Positions 1 through 10,640 of a stretch of DNA of 64,000 nucleotides are shown in pieces. Within the stretch, counting starts at the first letter, position 1. Each line of letters starts with the position of its first letter. The notes under the pieces are model-generated. The model did no database searches and was not told where the DNA came from. It saw only the letters and a program-made list of their open reading frames with translations. Made by a program: the position numbers and the translations under genes. The DNA lies in NCBI RefSeq assembly GCF_958979055.1, contig NC_084897.1, positions 22,627,628 to 22,691,627 on the forward strand, written 5' to 3'. Source of the DNA: Alnus glutinosa. Its lineage: Eukaryota > Streptophyta > Magnoliopsida > Fagales > Betulaceae.

Positions 1-1140
1 ATCATGGTATACACTGATTTAATCATGATATAAACATATTATACAGAATCATAAACATGGTTTACAGCCGAAGAAACAATGTTTCTTTATCAATTAAACA
101 AGATTAAGAACATTAAACATGACTGCATATATGCTTGCTTTGCTAGAAAAATTTCCAACAACCTTAACACTTAAATAATCACATGAAACCATGTCAAGAA
201 CCATTCAAGAATGTAAACCTCATGGCAGTATCATGTTAATACAATTCTAAACGTACTATATCAGAAACAATCTTTTATAGCAAACAAGAAATGATAACAT
301 GAAAACTAGTTGTTTTAAAAAAAAAAAAAAATCAGCAATCCAATTTTGATGCAATGGCATGATCATGCAATCAGCCTCATGTCATGATCAAATCATGGGC
401 CTAAAATGTTTCTAAACATCCAAAATGACCAAAAATCACGAGAGAACAAGCTTTAAAGCTTGATGGAAAAAAATTATAACAAATCGCATATTGCGGGAAA
501 TATGAATTAAGTTTTCATCAAAACTTTAATCCGACCCATGCAATTGATGAAGCTCCGCTTTGATACCAATTTTTGGGGATATATATGTGAATTACTCACA
601 TCAAAAACAGCTTAAGATCCCCAAGAAATGAGCTCCATGAAAGTATAATATCAAATTTTTCAAAACTTAAAATTGCATGTAAGACAAGGTATGAACACCC
701 AATACACCGATATTTTGACAACGAAATATCTGACTCTTAAATGTATCAAAGTGACATACACGCACTTTTACATTTGAGTTCACATTATTTTTAAGATTGA
801 GAATTGATATTATAAGCAGCAACAAATCGATCAGAAGTCTTCACTTCCATGATCAAGATATATTATCATGATTGATATGCTATAATCTTATCAAAATAGA
901 ATGTCCAGTTCTATTAGTGACTATATATGAACTAGGTATTATGTATAGTTTAGATCTTTTGGGTCACAATTTCATTCACACACTCAAACCATATTCAATG
1001 TAGCTTAAAAACTAATATGCAAGCATAAATGTCACATACATGTATACAAAGATATGCTCAATGTTCTAATAAATTTCAACAAATAAAAAACTTTATTAAT
1101 AAACTGAAAATGTCATACAAATTAAATTGATTTTCAGGGC
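1..1140 (-). mobile_element. Fragment of a copia-type LTR retrotransposon (LTR end, PBS, leader)
   Basis: On the minus strand, positions 569-556 read TTGGTATCAAAGCGG, which resembles the initiator-methionine tRNA primer-binding site of plant copia elements. Sequence to its right, beginning TTTTTGGGG in plus orientation, would be the LTR. Sequence to its left (1-555) would be the untranslated leader running towards gag, outside the window. No coding domain is visible. The right LTR limit is not clear; about 1140 is a guess. It is a broken fossil cut by the window edge. Naming it copia rests only on the primer site and its context. Confidence 0.35.
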
Positions 1141-1364
1141 ATTATCCCTACCAATATTTATTATATCCCAATGTTCAAATTTTCTGACATTACATTTAGA
1201 AATATAGATAAGGAGAATAAATTTGATTCTCCAAACCTATATATTAAAATAATAATAATAATAATAATAAAAGAGAAGAAGCAGGCACACTTGATCAAGT
1301 GGTTAGTGCCCTGCAGGCACCCACTTGAGTTATGTACCCAAATGCATAGGACTAGGATCCTCTC

Positions 1365-1485
1365 CAGTTGAGAGGAACTGGAGAGGAACCGGTCTTTTAT
1401 ACACAGGGGCATATTTATGATTTTACACATGTAAAATCACAAATATGCCCCTGTGTATAAAGGACTGCGCGACTCCTCTCTAGTT
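1365..1485. mobile_element. Hairpin MITE, about 120 bp
   Basis: Two arms meet near 1431. ACACAGGGGCATATTT near 1402 is answered by its reverse complement near 1445-1460, and the pairing continues outward through CTCC-AGTTGAGAGG-like ends. One mismatch is seen in the inner 24 bp. No transposase is present. The superfamily is not clear because no target duplication could be identified. Confidence 0.6.
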
Positions 1486-2083
1486 GATTTTCCCAATACA
1501 AATGCATAAAGCATGCAAGGAGTTTTTTAGTACTAGGGAAGGGGCCTTGTTAAACTATATTTGATTACAATTGATGGCCTTTTTATAAAGTTATACTAAA
1601 GAGGGATAAAATAAAATAAAAAAAAAAAAAGTATTTGAATGTCGGGTTTCACGATCGACAACATTTTGGCCCGTTGTCACATTTGCCGGCATGGGTTACA
1701 AAATATAAGTCGATTATGTGCATGTTTAATTGTCTGTTTGGGACATTAATTATTTCTTATTTTATATTTAATTTTTTGAGATATAAAAATAGAACGTGCA
1801 ACTAAAAATAATCATTTAACACCCGTGCAATTATGGTTACTCAAGTTTGAAGTGAAACTTTCTTTACCAATTCATGTAAAATAATCTTCTTCTTCTTCTT
1901 TAATGTTCTGGTAATTAATTAAGTAAATTAATCCATAGAGAGTACGTACTCATGACTGTTTAAACACCCTCTTGCAATAAGTGTTTCTACTTTTTCTCAA
2001 TATTAATTAATTAATTAAGCATCAACCCTATCTATATATGATCATAGACATACTTGATTTTTCCTACTAAATTATAATTAAGC

Positions 2084-2192
<109 letters not shown>

Positions 2193-3184
2193 TGGGTTGT
2201 TCGTCACGCTTGAAGCCTAGCTATGGCCAGGCGCATAATTCCTTTTCTCTTGCAAATATCATATCCAATGAGGAAAATGTACACTTTTATATATATATAT
2301 ATATATATATTGGGTACGTGACTTATCTTTCTAGTATTAAAACATTTGGATAATTATTTGGTTAATTGCTAGCTTTCAAGACGCCTAGTCTTGATGGCCA
2401 GAGATCAAGTACTCCATCTTTCTTTCTCTTTTTTGTAGAGAGAGATCAAATTAAGCATCCTATTTGTGATGTTTTTATAGATGTTCTTCAATATAAACTC
2501 CTAAAAAGCAAAAATATTTTCTTAAATATAAGACCAAGTTTCAGAAATTGTTTCACATTTGGTTCATTAAGCAGTCAGCTGACCAGAGACTTGATCTTGT
2601 ATGGTACTTGGATTTGTTAATTAAAGGAATAAGTTCCAATGAATTCCTTCAAAAATTAAAACAAAACATTTAAATCTTAATTAGTAGATCGATTTCAGAT
2701 ATTTCTAATCTCTTAATTAATTAATACTATGAAACTTCTATTTGATCAGTCAAGGATCCAGGTATAAAATTTGGAGGCTCCCTAATACCTATCCCAATAT
2801 ATGTTCCCCACCCCTCCCCCCTCCAAGATAGTGTATATATATATGAGGAGGTACGTACAGGGAGGATCGAGTCAAAAAAATATAGGATCAAGAACTAATT
2901 AAGATCAGTTTATTAAACCTAACATATTAATGATCGATCTAATATCTTATATATATATTGGGGCAGTCGTATCGGATTAAAGAAATAAAGATAAATTCCA
3001 CTTACTATAAGAAACAAATAAAAATAATCACACCAATCCACTTTTAGATAAAGATGATATATTCATGAAAATTTTACTCCATATAAAGAGTTTGGATTAA
3101 CACCATATAAAGTAGAATCCCAAGATGTTTTTTTTAGAACAATTTGGATTAACATCAACAATATATAGTAGAATTCTAGTATTT

Positions 3185-3187
<3 letters not shown>

Positions 3188-3225
<38 letters not shown>
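3188..3225. repeat. Poly-T tract of 38 bp
   Basis: An uninterrupted T run is followed by CAGAAAAAATT. It could be the reverse-strand tail of an old retroposon, but no body or target duplication was found. Length may be unreliable in sequencing. Confidence 0.8.
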
Positions 3226-3360
3226 CAGAAAAAATTAGACTAACATGTAGACGGAAACAGGATTTGGGAGCCATATATAGCCCCTTAGTTTTAAAATTTT
3301 CCTTAAAAAATATTTATTTACACATATATTTGGGCCAAAAAGATAAGTTTGGCTCGTATT

Positions 3361-3539
3361 TGTTAGAATATATTCTGTATATAATATTATTGATTTATAT
3401 TTTTTAGTCTAGGTCGATTTGTATTTCCTTATTTAAATCGATTTAGGTTTAGTACTTGAATCGACTTAAACAAGGAAATATAAATCAACCTACGCTAGGA
3501 AATATAAATCAATAATATTATATTCAGAATATTCTAACA
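3361..3539. mobile_element. Palindromic MITE with TGTTAGAAT termini
   Basis: The 179-bp segment starts TGTTAGAAT and ends ATTCTAACA, and the two halves pair over most of their length (TAATATTATTGATTTATAT against its complement). A loop is rich in AATCGATT/CGACTT motifs. The TG...CA ends could also suggest a tiny LTR-derived relic, but the palindromic structure favours a MITE. No clear target duplication was found. Confidence 0.6.
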
Positions 3540-3740
3540 CTAGCAAAACAAAAAATTATGGGAGGGCTCCCAGGCCTCGTGGTTCCGCTGTTAGCAAAAA
3601 CAATATAAAGCAGAATCCCACGAATCAGGTGTAACAGACTTACCAACTAGTAAGACATTTTACTTCCTTTGTAATAACTTATCTCCTCCAAAGTAATTAA
3701 AGTCTAGATAGCTGCCACCAAACCACCAAACTCATACTTG

Positions 3741-3747
3741 TATAAAC
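3741..3747 (+). promoter_or_regulatory. Probable TATA box of the exonuclease-like gene
   Basis: TATAAAC lies 80 bp before the ATG at 3821, a normal distance for a plant core promoter with a short leader. A second TATA-like stretch (TGTATATACTC) near 3774 is an alternative. Confidence 0.45.
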
Positions 3748-3820
3748 GGTTCAATGCAGCTAGGGCTTCCTCATGTATATACTCACCCTTCTTGTATACT
3801 AGAAAGAAAAAAACCCCACG

Positions 3821-4444
3821 ATGAATATTCCCATCTCACTCCTATCCAAAATGTGTAGATATGAAATAGAAATACAAGGAGTTCATGTAAAGGTGAGTAT
3901 AGCAGACCGTGCTGCTCTTGTAGATGCACATATTTCTGAGTTAAGGTCTCCCTTTGATCAAAAGCTGCCTTCTGTTGCTCCTCCCCTTGTGGCGTTCGAT
4001 ATTAAGTGCATTCCAAGCTACAATGGTGCTGCATTGCTGGTGCTATGTGTGGGAACTCGCTGCCTCATAGTTCAGCTGTACTGCATAGATTCATTTCCTG
4101 AGTCCATTAAGAAGTTTTTGAACGATCAGAATGTGTGTTTTGTGGGAGTTGGAGTGAAGGAGAAAGTCGGTAAGCTGCAGCATTGGCCGCAGATGTGTGG
4201 GTGTAAGACAGGTGTGGAGTTGGGTCATTTGGCTGCTAGGGTTCTTAAGAAGCCCAATCTTGATGATGGGTGTGATTTAGTTGAGTTAGCAAGTGAAGTT
4301 GGGCTGTTCTATGGGGAACCAAAAAGTGTTGACACTTTCTCAGACTGGACTGCTAGGGTTTTTACCCATGAACAGGTAAAGCATGCCATCTATGATGCTT
4401 ATGGTTCTTATAGGATTTCAGACAGTCTGTTGGGTTTGCTCTAG
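3821..4444 (+). CDS. DnaQ-like 3'-5' exonuclease (Werner-syndrome-like) family protein, probably catalytically impaired
   Basis: Intronless 207-residue ORF with a stop at 4442-4444. It resembles the plant WRN-exonuclease-like (RNase H-fold) proteins of about 200 residues. Domain marks: an Exo I-like strand LVAFDIK near residue 60, an Exo II-like FVGVGVKEKVGKL near 108, and an Exo III-like HAIYDAYGS near 189. Active members have DxE in Exo I and an acidic residue after GVG in Exo II. Here Exo I reads DIK and Exo II has lysines, while the Exo III aspartate of YDAY remains. The sequence therefore suggests loss of two metal-binding acids and perhaps a binding or regulatory role. The start was chosen as the first in-frame ATG after a TATA-like site; a second ATG (M11) is possible. 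It is an isolated gene between repeats. Confidence 0.85.
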   Translation: MNIPISLLSKMCRYEIEIQGVHVKVSIADRAALVDAHISELRSPFDQKLPSVAPPLVAFDIKCIPSYNGAALLVLCVGTRCLIVQLYCIDSFPESIKKFLNDQNVCFVGVGVKEKVGKLQHWPQMCGCKTGVELGHLAARVLKKPNLDDGCDLVELASEVGLFYGEPKSVDTFSDWTARVFTHEQVKHAIYDAYGSYRISDSLLGLL

Positions 4445-4739
4445 CTAGCTAGGGTTTTGTTGGCCTTGTTTTATGGGCTTAATTTGTATGTTTTTGTCCG
4501 ATTTGGGTTTGGTGTTTTCTAGGTTGTCTAATTTGCTTAAAATTCTATGTTGGACTAAGTGGGTGATCTTTAAGGTTACTAGTGCTTGAGATTATTTTGA
4601 GAGATGGGAAAAAAGAATCTGCAATGCTGCTACTTTTGGCATTGTTTTTGTTTGATAATATCTATATATCTTCTATTTGCTCCACAGGCATTGTATTCAA
4701 TAATTCAATGTCAACTTTATTTTTTTTTCCTTTGAAAAA

Positions 4740-5134
4740 AAGTACTTCACTTACAACTCCAGATCTTTCATCACTTTTACAATCATATCTTTAAATTTTA
4801 AAAAGTATCAATTTATAAGTGTATGTATCTTTTTGAAAAGAAAAAATATTTATTAAAAAATTCAAAGATTCAAACATGGGTATTTTTGCAAATTCTATTA
4901 AATTCTGACCAACGACTAAAATTCTTGCGATTATTTTTATTTTGTTTTTCCTAAAAAAAATTGGGTTTTTTGAGGAATTTTGACACCCTTCCATTAGGAT
5001 TTAAAGGAAAATTCTTACGGAGAATTGCAATTAGAAAAAATTGAAAGATTGATACACTAAATTGAAATTTTTTAAAGTTGAAGGGCAGGGTTCCAAAAGC
5101 GATAAAAGATCAGAAGTGACAAGTGAAGTTTTTT
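4740..5134. mobile_element. AT-rich MITE (copy A), about 395 bp
   Basis: The left end ACTTCAC...GATCTTTCATCACTTTT is answered at the right end by GATAAAAGATCAGAAGTGAC...GTGAAGT, giving long degenerate terminal inverted repeats. The same family recurs at 57432-57877. No coding capacity is seen. A poly-T run at 5143-5163 directly follows. Confidence 0.6.
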
Positions 5135-5530
5135 CCCTCTTTTTTTTTTTTTTTTTTTTTTTTCTATTAAGACGAGTGAGAATAACGATTACAACAACAA
5201 CCCAATACAAAAGAAAATAAAAAAATAATAACATTATTCATTAATTGCAGCATTAATCGATCCATTCAACAGTTCCAAAAACGATCCTCAAAATAGAAGG
5301 AGAAAGTGAGAAAACTGCCGGCGCGCGATACCAGCTAGAACTTGTCCACATGCATTATGATTTATGAACGAGTTGGATGAATGCAGATATCTCATCGCTT
5401 ATACATAGGCAATAATACTTTTTATCACATACATGCAGGATCGCGAGAATTTTATTGTGGCGACATATTACTTTTAGCAGCAACAAATGAAAAATGTCAC
5501 AACTATGACGTATCGTTGCGAGTAGTCTAA

Positions 5531-6379
5531 TGCCCCGTTTGTTTCGGCGTAAAATGATTTTTGGAAAATAGTTTCAGTATTTTCCGGTGTTTGATAGGGA
5601 CGAAAATAATGGTCAACCGGAAAATAATTTCTGTTTGACAAAAAATGCTTAATAAATTTTGAAAAATGATTTACGCTTTTTAAAAGCGTAAATCATTTTC
5701 CGTAAATGGTAGATGCAGTTGATTCTTTTTTAAACAACGCAATCGACCTTTACGTTCAAGCAGTTGACTATTGCCGAATTTCGACAAGTCAGATTCCGAC
5801 TCCGGTCGGTGCCGGAATTCGACAAATTAAGCCTGAATCCGGGGACGTCCGGCAGATGTTGTCGGATTCCAGGGATATCATGCCGGATTCCGGCCATACT
5901 GGCCGGATCTCCGGCTATCTCGCCTGATCCTGGCCCGGATCCGGCCAGAACGCCGGATCACCGGCCAGAACGGCCGGACCCCCGGCATCTGGCCGGATCC
6001 GACTGTTCTGGCCGAATCTCCGACCAGCTGGCCGAAAACTGGCCAGGATGGCCGATTTCCGGTCAACTGGCCAGGATCCGGCCGTTTTGTGCCTGATTCC
6101 AGCAAAGTTCGCCGGATTTCGGCAACTTTTGCCGGAATTTGTATATGCCAAATTTTAAAAAATATTTTTATATTATTTTATATTAATATTTTTTATTTTG
6201 TGAATAAAATTTAATTTTTTTAAATTAATATGATTAAATTAAAATATAAAAAATATTTGTAATTTTCCGTACGCGCCAAACACCGAAAAATGATTTCGAC
6301 GGAAAATATTTTTATGAAAAATGACTTATCCGAAACTATTTTACGACGGAAACCATTTTACGCCGAAATAAACGGGGCA
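5531..6379. mobile_element. Non-autonomous PIF/Harbinger-like (Tourist-type) element
   Basis: The 849-bp element starts TGCCCCGTTTGTTTCGGCG and ends with the near-exact inverse (CGCCGAAATAAACGGGGCA). It is flanked on both sides by TAA, the 3-bp target duplication typical of PIF/Harbinger. Subterminal blocks with AAAATGATTTTT and TTTTCCG are also inverted. The interior (about 5800-6130) is an unusual GC-rich array of GGCCGGAT/CTGGCCG motifs. There is no transposase. Open frames inside the array are artefacts of its base composition. Confidence 0.75.
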
Positions 6380-7124
6380 TAAGTAAATAAATAAATAAAA
6401 GGTTTGTGTAGAAATACCTATCGTCGACGATGACTACCACGTGTTGCCGTGGAATGAATATATCACCTATCAACGAAAACGACCGCTTATCGTTGCTGAT
6501 AATAATAAATCAGCAAAAATTATAACGTGTCGATAGTTTATGTAAAATAATAATTGAAAACAAAAATGCTTATAAGAAAATATGTATCACGTGTTGAGTG
6601 TCGCGCTACACGTGATAGTCGTCGTTATTACCTATCAACAACGATGCAGTTATCTTGTAGCCAACATTTTTTATATGAGAAATGCTGGGAGTCTCAAATT
6701 TTTTACTAAGGGATGAATACAAGATGATGTGAAACTTATTTATTGATACTCATAACATTTATTTTTGTTAATTATTTTAATCTTCTCCAATGAATAATTT
6801 GCTACTAGGGCTGTATTCAAGCCAAGCTGAACCAAACTTGGGGCTGCCGAATTTGGCTCGAATACATAGAATAGAGGCTCAAGCTCAAATCGAGTTTTAG
6901 AGGGTTGTTCGAATTCGACTTCTTAAGACCCTAGCCGAGCCTCCAATCGAGCTCGAGCGGCTTGAGCTCGATTAGAGTTTTATAATAATTTTTATTTCAA
7001 AAAAAAAAAAAAAAAAAAAAAATAGTATAATTTTAATTTTGATCTATATTTCACATTCTAAAAGAAATGTTTTTAGTGTTACATATATTATGTTTACTAT
7101 GTTAATATTTATACACTATAATTA

Positions 7125-7133
7125 TAGAATATT
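7125..7133. repeat. Left 9-bp target-site duplication of the Mutator-like element
   Basis: TAGAATATT directly before the element; the identical 9-mer follows it at 9205-9213. A 9-bp duplication is diagnostic of Mutator-superfamily insertion. Confidence 0.9.
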
Positions 7134-7412
7134 GGGTTAAATATATAAAAGCCCCCCAAACTACCACCATTTCTCTGGATGGCCCCCCAAACTACCAACA
7201 CTGACACTCCGACCCCCCCAAACTACCAAACTCTCATTTTTTGGCCCCCTCCGTCAGTTTAAATCGTCAAATTGGATGGAAAATGCCCACCTGCCGTGCA
7301 CGTGAGTTTCTAAGCCCGAAATTGCCCTTCTGTACAAGTATGATGGTTCTAATGGTTCTTCTAATGACTCGATCACGTCTTTAGGTGGAACCAGCCCCGG
7401 AAGCCCCCGAAA

Positions 7413-7600
7413 GTCGCCTCTCCACACGCCAACGACGCTTTCCAAAGCAACAGCTCGGAGGAGGACACCGGTCGACGCATTCCGGCAGCCCTCGAAGGTC
7501 GCCTCTCCACACGCCGGCGACACATTCCAAAGTAGCAGCTCGAAGGAGGACACCGGTCGACGCATTTCGGCAGCCCCCGAAGGTTGACACATTCCGGCAG
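7413..7600. repeat. GC-rich tandem repeat, about 85-bp unit, inside the Pack-MULE
   Basis: GTCGCCTCTCCACACGCC occurs at 7413 and again at 7498. Each copy is followed by matching GACACCGGTCGACGCATT and CGGCAGCC blocks. A third partial unit (ACACATTCCGGCAGCC) follows. It may be a second captured coding piece, but I do not recognise a protein. Confidence 0.75.
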
Positions 7601-7994
7601 CCCCAAAAGGTCGCCGCCGTTTTCGTCTCTGTTGACAGAGGCTGACGAGCTTGCCACCCTTGACATCCCGAAACAAGGTCGGTTTTAAGTTTTATTTTGT
7701 TTCAATTTTAGGGTTTTATTTGATTAATTTGGAACAATTCTTAGGGTGTTCTATTTGAGTTTGAGTTTGATTTTGTGGACGAATGGGTGTTTGATGGGGT
7801 TTGTTTTGTTGAGATTTTTGTGATGCACAGTGAGTGTTTGATGAAATGCCTAAATGGGTGGGTGTTTGATGGGGTTTGTCTTTGTTGAGATTTTTGTGAT
7901 AGACATCTCATTTAACTAATTTGCAATAATTAATGAAGATGTACATTTGGATAACGGACCACTAGCTTTGATCACATGCAGTTATTGGAACTTT

Positions 7995-8355
7995 TTAATT
8001 TGGCAAACTAATCTCATCAAGATCATCCAATGATAAGAAAACTTCGTCCAAGCATGAGAGCTCTGTTCCGTCGTCGTCTTCGGCATGCTCATACACTTGG
8101 CATATCACCCAGTTACTGTAATCCTGGAAAATTCACAACAAACGACGAACTGATAATTAATTAAGGTCTAAGGATCCCTTGTTTGAATTAATTTAGTAAT
8201 TAAAGTGAAACAAGTAAAGTAGTTAACTATTTTTCTTTTGGATGATCTGGTAGTACAACTGGTAGAAGAAGCAAGGGAATCTGAGAGACCATATTCTTGC
8301 ATTGTCCAATTGGATTTGATGCCGGATGGAGCTTCACAAACATTCCTGTAAAGCC
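7995..8355 (-). pseudogene. Captured NAC104/XND1-like NAC transcription factor fragment
   Basis: Read on the minus strand. An exon-like piece from about 8355 to 8228 encodes NAC subdomain D residues (APSGIKSNWTMQEYGLSDS, then SSKRKI). It ends at a GT donor. After a 104-bp intron, a second piece (8123-7995) encodes DYSNWVICQVYEHAEDDDG and then SCLDEVFLSLDDLDE before a stop. This acidic tail is the hallmark of XYLEM NAC DOMAIN 1 (NAC104). The intron is retained, so the capture was at DNA level. NAC subdomains A-C and the start are absent. The fragment lies wholly inside the Mutator-like element, so it is a transduplicate rather than a resident gene. Confidence 0.85.
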
Positions 8356-9948
8356 AGACCCTAAACAATCGACATATGGCCCTACCAATAAATCAAACAC
8401 TAAACAATCAACATCCCAACCAGTAAAAATGCCCTATGACTTTCCCTATTTCGAAATTTTGGCAACAATCAAGATTCAGTACCCTATATAAAAAAACCCA
8501 AAACAAGAATCACAATAAAAGCTACACTGTCTATATTACCTCTGGGTGTCCGAAAAACCCAACTCCAAAATGCAGGGCAACACACAGATCAGCACAACTC
8601 TGGCAAGGCAACGCACCTCCGGCAACCGACGTCTGGCGACGCACCTCCAGCAACCCACGTCCGACGACGCAGTGCCAAGGTCCGAGCAACGCAACTCCCG
8701 TGAACCCCGGACGCCCGCGAGCTTTAGATCCAAGCCTTTGATTTCGGCCCTACCCCAAAACCGAAGCCCGGCTGATCGGTCGACTGCTTCTTCCTCCAAA
8801 CCTTCGATTGCAAACTTGTAGAAACCGGACCAACTTCGACTAACCCTAAAATAAGACAACTCTGTTTTTTTTTTCCCATTAAGATAAGTCTGTTCGTTCA
8901 ATATGGTGAAATGTGGCAAAATTGTAATATTTTGCCATTTTTCACCTCATACGGGCACTAAAGGCAAGCAGGGCATTTTTGTAAATCCGGACTTGTACAG
9001 AGGGGTAATTTCGGGCTTTTGGGGCTTAAAAACTCACGTGCACGTCAGGTGGGCATTTTCCATCCAATTTGACGACTTAAACTGACGGAGGGGGCCAAAA
9101 AATGAGAGTTTAGTAGTTTGGGGGGTCGGAGTGTCAGTGTTGGTAGTTTGGGGTGCCATCCGGAGAAAGGGTGGTAGTTTGGGAGGCTTTTATATATTTA
9201 ACCCTAGAATATTATATTTATAAACTTATTTTTATACATATATATTAATAAATATGAATACTATATATACACACACACACGAGTGAGCTAACAATTCAAG
9301 TCGTATGAATCGAATCGAACTTATACGAGTCGAGTTCACGAACTTTGTTCGAGCTGAACCGAATTTATACGAGCAAATTACTATGTTTACGAACGACTCA
9401 TTTATTTTTTAAGCCGAAATCGAATCAAGCTTAAAAGAGCATAGCCGAACCGAACCAAGTTCACAAAGAGACCGCTCATCTACCACCCTTACCTGCCGGC
9501 ATTTCTCTTTTTATTTATTGGCCGTAAACGACAGCAACGACATAGAAAAACGTTTCGAGAAAAATAAAGCGGGAGCCATTGGCGCTACAGGGGAAATTTC
9601 CGCGCGAAAAACCAAAATCCCTAACATTTTTCTCTCGGAGTTCTCTCCCTCTTCGTCCTTCTCTCTGAAACCGAAAACCAAAACTCGGCCTCTTTCTGTG
9701 TTTCTGAGAGCTTCATCTACACTTCACGCAACACATTTACCTTTCCTTTTCCACTTCTACCCGAACTTGCCCCTAATCTATTTCTTTCCGTCGCCGAAGC
9801 ACCGTCGGTGGCATTTCTTGGCCTTCATCCTCGGCTGTGGCCATTTCCGAGGACCATCGGTGAGATTTCTCAAAGTGCAAGAAGGAGGACCGTCGGTGAG
9901 ATTCATTAAGGAGCAACAAAACTTACAGAGTCTCTGTTGTGGCTGAAA

Positions 9949-10053
9949 GGCGTCTTCTATTTTCGTCAGGGCCATATCGAGCAGGCGTCTTCTATTTTCG
10001 TCAGGGCCATATCGAGCAGGCGTCTTCTATTTTCGTCAGGGCCATATCGAGCA
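9949..10053 (+). repeat. Three perfect 35-bp tandem repeats
   Basis: A 35-bp unit beginning GGCGTCTTCTATTTTCGTCA is repeated exactly three times (9949-9983, 9984-10018, 10019-10053). The last unit ends GCA and is followed by GGTTAGT, so CAG/GTTAGT looks like a splice donor. The preceding 9600-9948 is a CT-rich, leader-like sequence. Perfect identity implies recent expansion. Confidence 0.9.
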
Positions 10054-10640
10054 GGTTAGTTTCGAGCTCTGAGCTACTGCTTTTGGGGATACATCAAATT
10101 AATTCCTAGCACTAGTAATTATTTGTTAAATTATTTTCATTTTCCCGTTTAGTGTATTTCCCTTTGTTTTTGTTTTTTTTTTTTTTTCAATTTTATGATC
10201 TGTTCTTTCTTATTTTTTGGAGCTCTGAGCTCTAATGTTGATATATTATTAGTGTGGGTGTAAGACCTATTCTTTGTTTTCTTTTGTTGATAAATTTGGA
10301 CAATTTTGTTTTCGATTTAGATTGTTTCTCACCAAAGTAAAATCTAATCTATCACCAAATTAAAACTCTTGGCTTTATGTCAAAAGTTGTCAAGATGTTC
10401 GTTATATTCATTCCATAAGATAGTTTCAGTAAGCAAGGAAAATTTAGAAAACATATTCTCAGTTGGGCATTAGTGTCACACTTCAGGATAGCATTTGGTC
10501 AGCTTTAGTTGGCAATATGACCCATCACAACCGGACTAGAACTTTTGAAGTGCATTGATTCATGTATATGCTGTGATGTTATATGGTGGTTTTTGAACTG
10601 TACATAAGCTGAGCGCTGATACTGCTCTGATCCGTACAGG

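Larger units (their letters stand above)
7134..9204. mobile_element. Pack-MULE: Mutator-like element carrying a NAC gene fragment
   Basis: The 2071-bp element has terminal inverted repeats of about 206 bp (7134-7339) and 214 bp (8991-9204). They start GGGTTAAATATATAAAAGCC and are rich in CCCCCCAAACTACCA motifs. An exact 9-bp target duplication flanks it. There is no transposase. The interior contains a two-exon NAC104/XND1-like fragment with its intron (7995-8355, minus strand), a GC-rich tandem repeat of about 85-bp period (7413-7600), and another GC-rich stretch (8560-8830). Well-matched arms and the exact target duplication suggest a fairly young insertion. Confidence 0.9.
6806..9491. mobile_element. 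hAT-like element split by a Mutator-like insertion
   Basis: The left end TAGGGCTGTATTCAAGCC and the right end (reverse complement TAAGGGTGGTAGATGAGC) are loosely inverted. Both subterminal regions are rich in GCTCGA/TTCGAGC/ACCGAA motifs typical of plant non-autonomous hAT families. Removing the inserted 7134-9204 element leaves roughly 0.6 kb. I could not find a good 8-bp target duplication, so the superfamily is tentative. Confidence 0.45.

Noticed and set aside
5764-6151. Several overlapping frames in both strands of the GGCCGG array
   Set aside because: Mutual openness in many frames is a product of the repeat; no protein family is suggested.
7254-7676. GC-rich overlapping open frames in both strands
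   Set aside because: They lie in the inverted repeat and the 85-bp tandem repeat of the Mutator-like element; openness follows from GC content.
8536-8919. 127-codon minus-strand frame
   Set aside because: Inside the Mutator-like element with repetitive Arg/Ala-rich content and no known domain.
9518-9946. 142-codon open frame on the plus strand
   Set aside because: It opens with TTG rather than ATG, is low-complexity and CT-rich, and shows no recognisable domain; more like an untranslated leader.
9959-10053. Regular direct repeats that could suggest a CRISPR-like array
   Set aside because: Units are contiguous without spacers, in a plant nuclear context; an ordinary tandem repeat.
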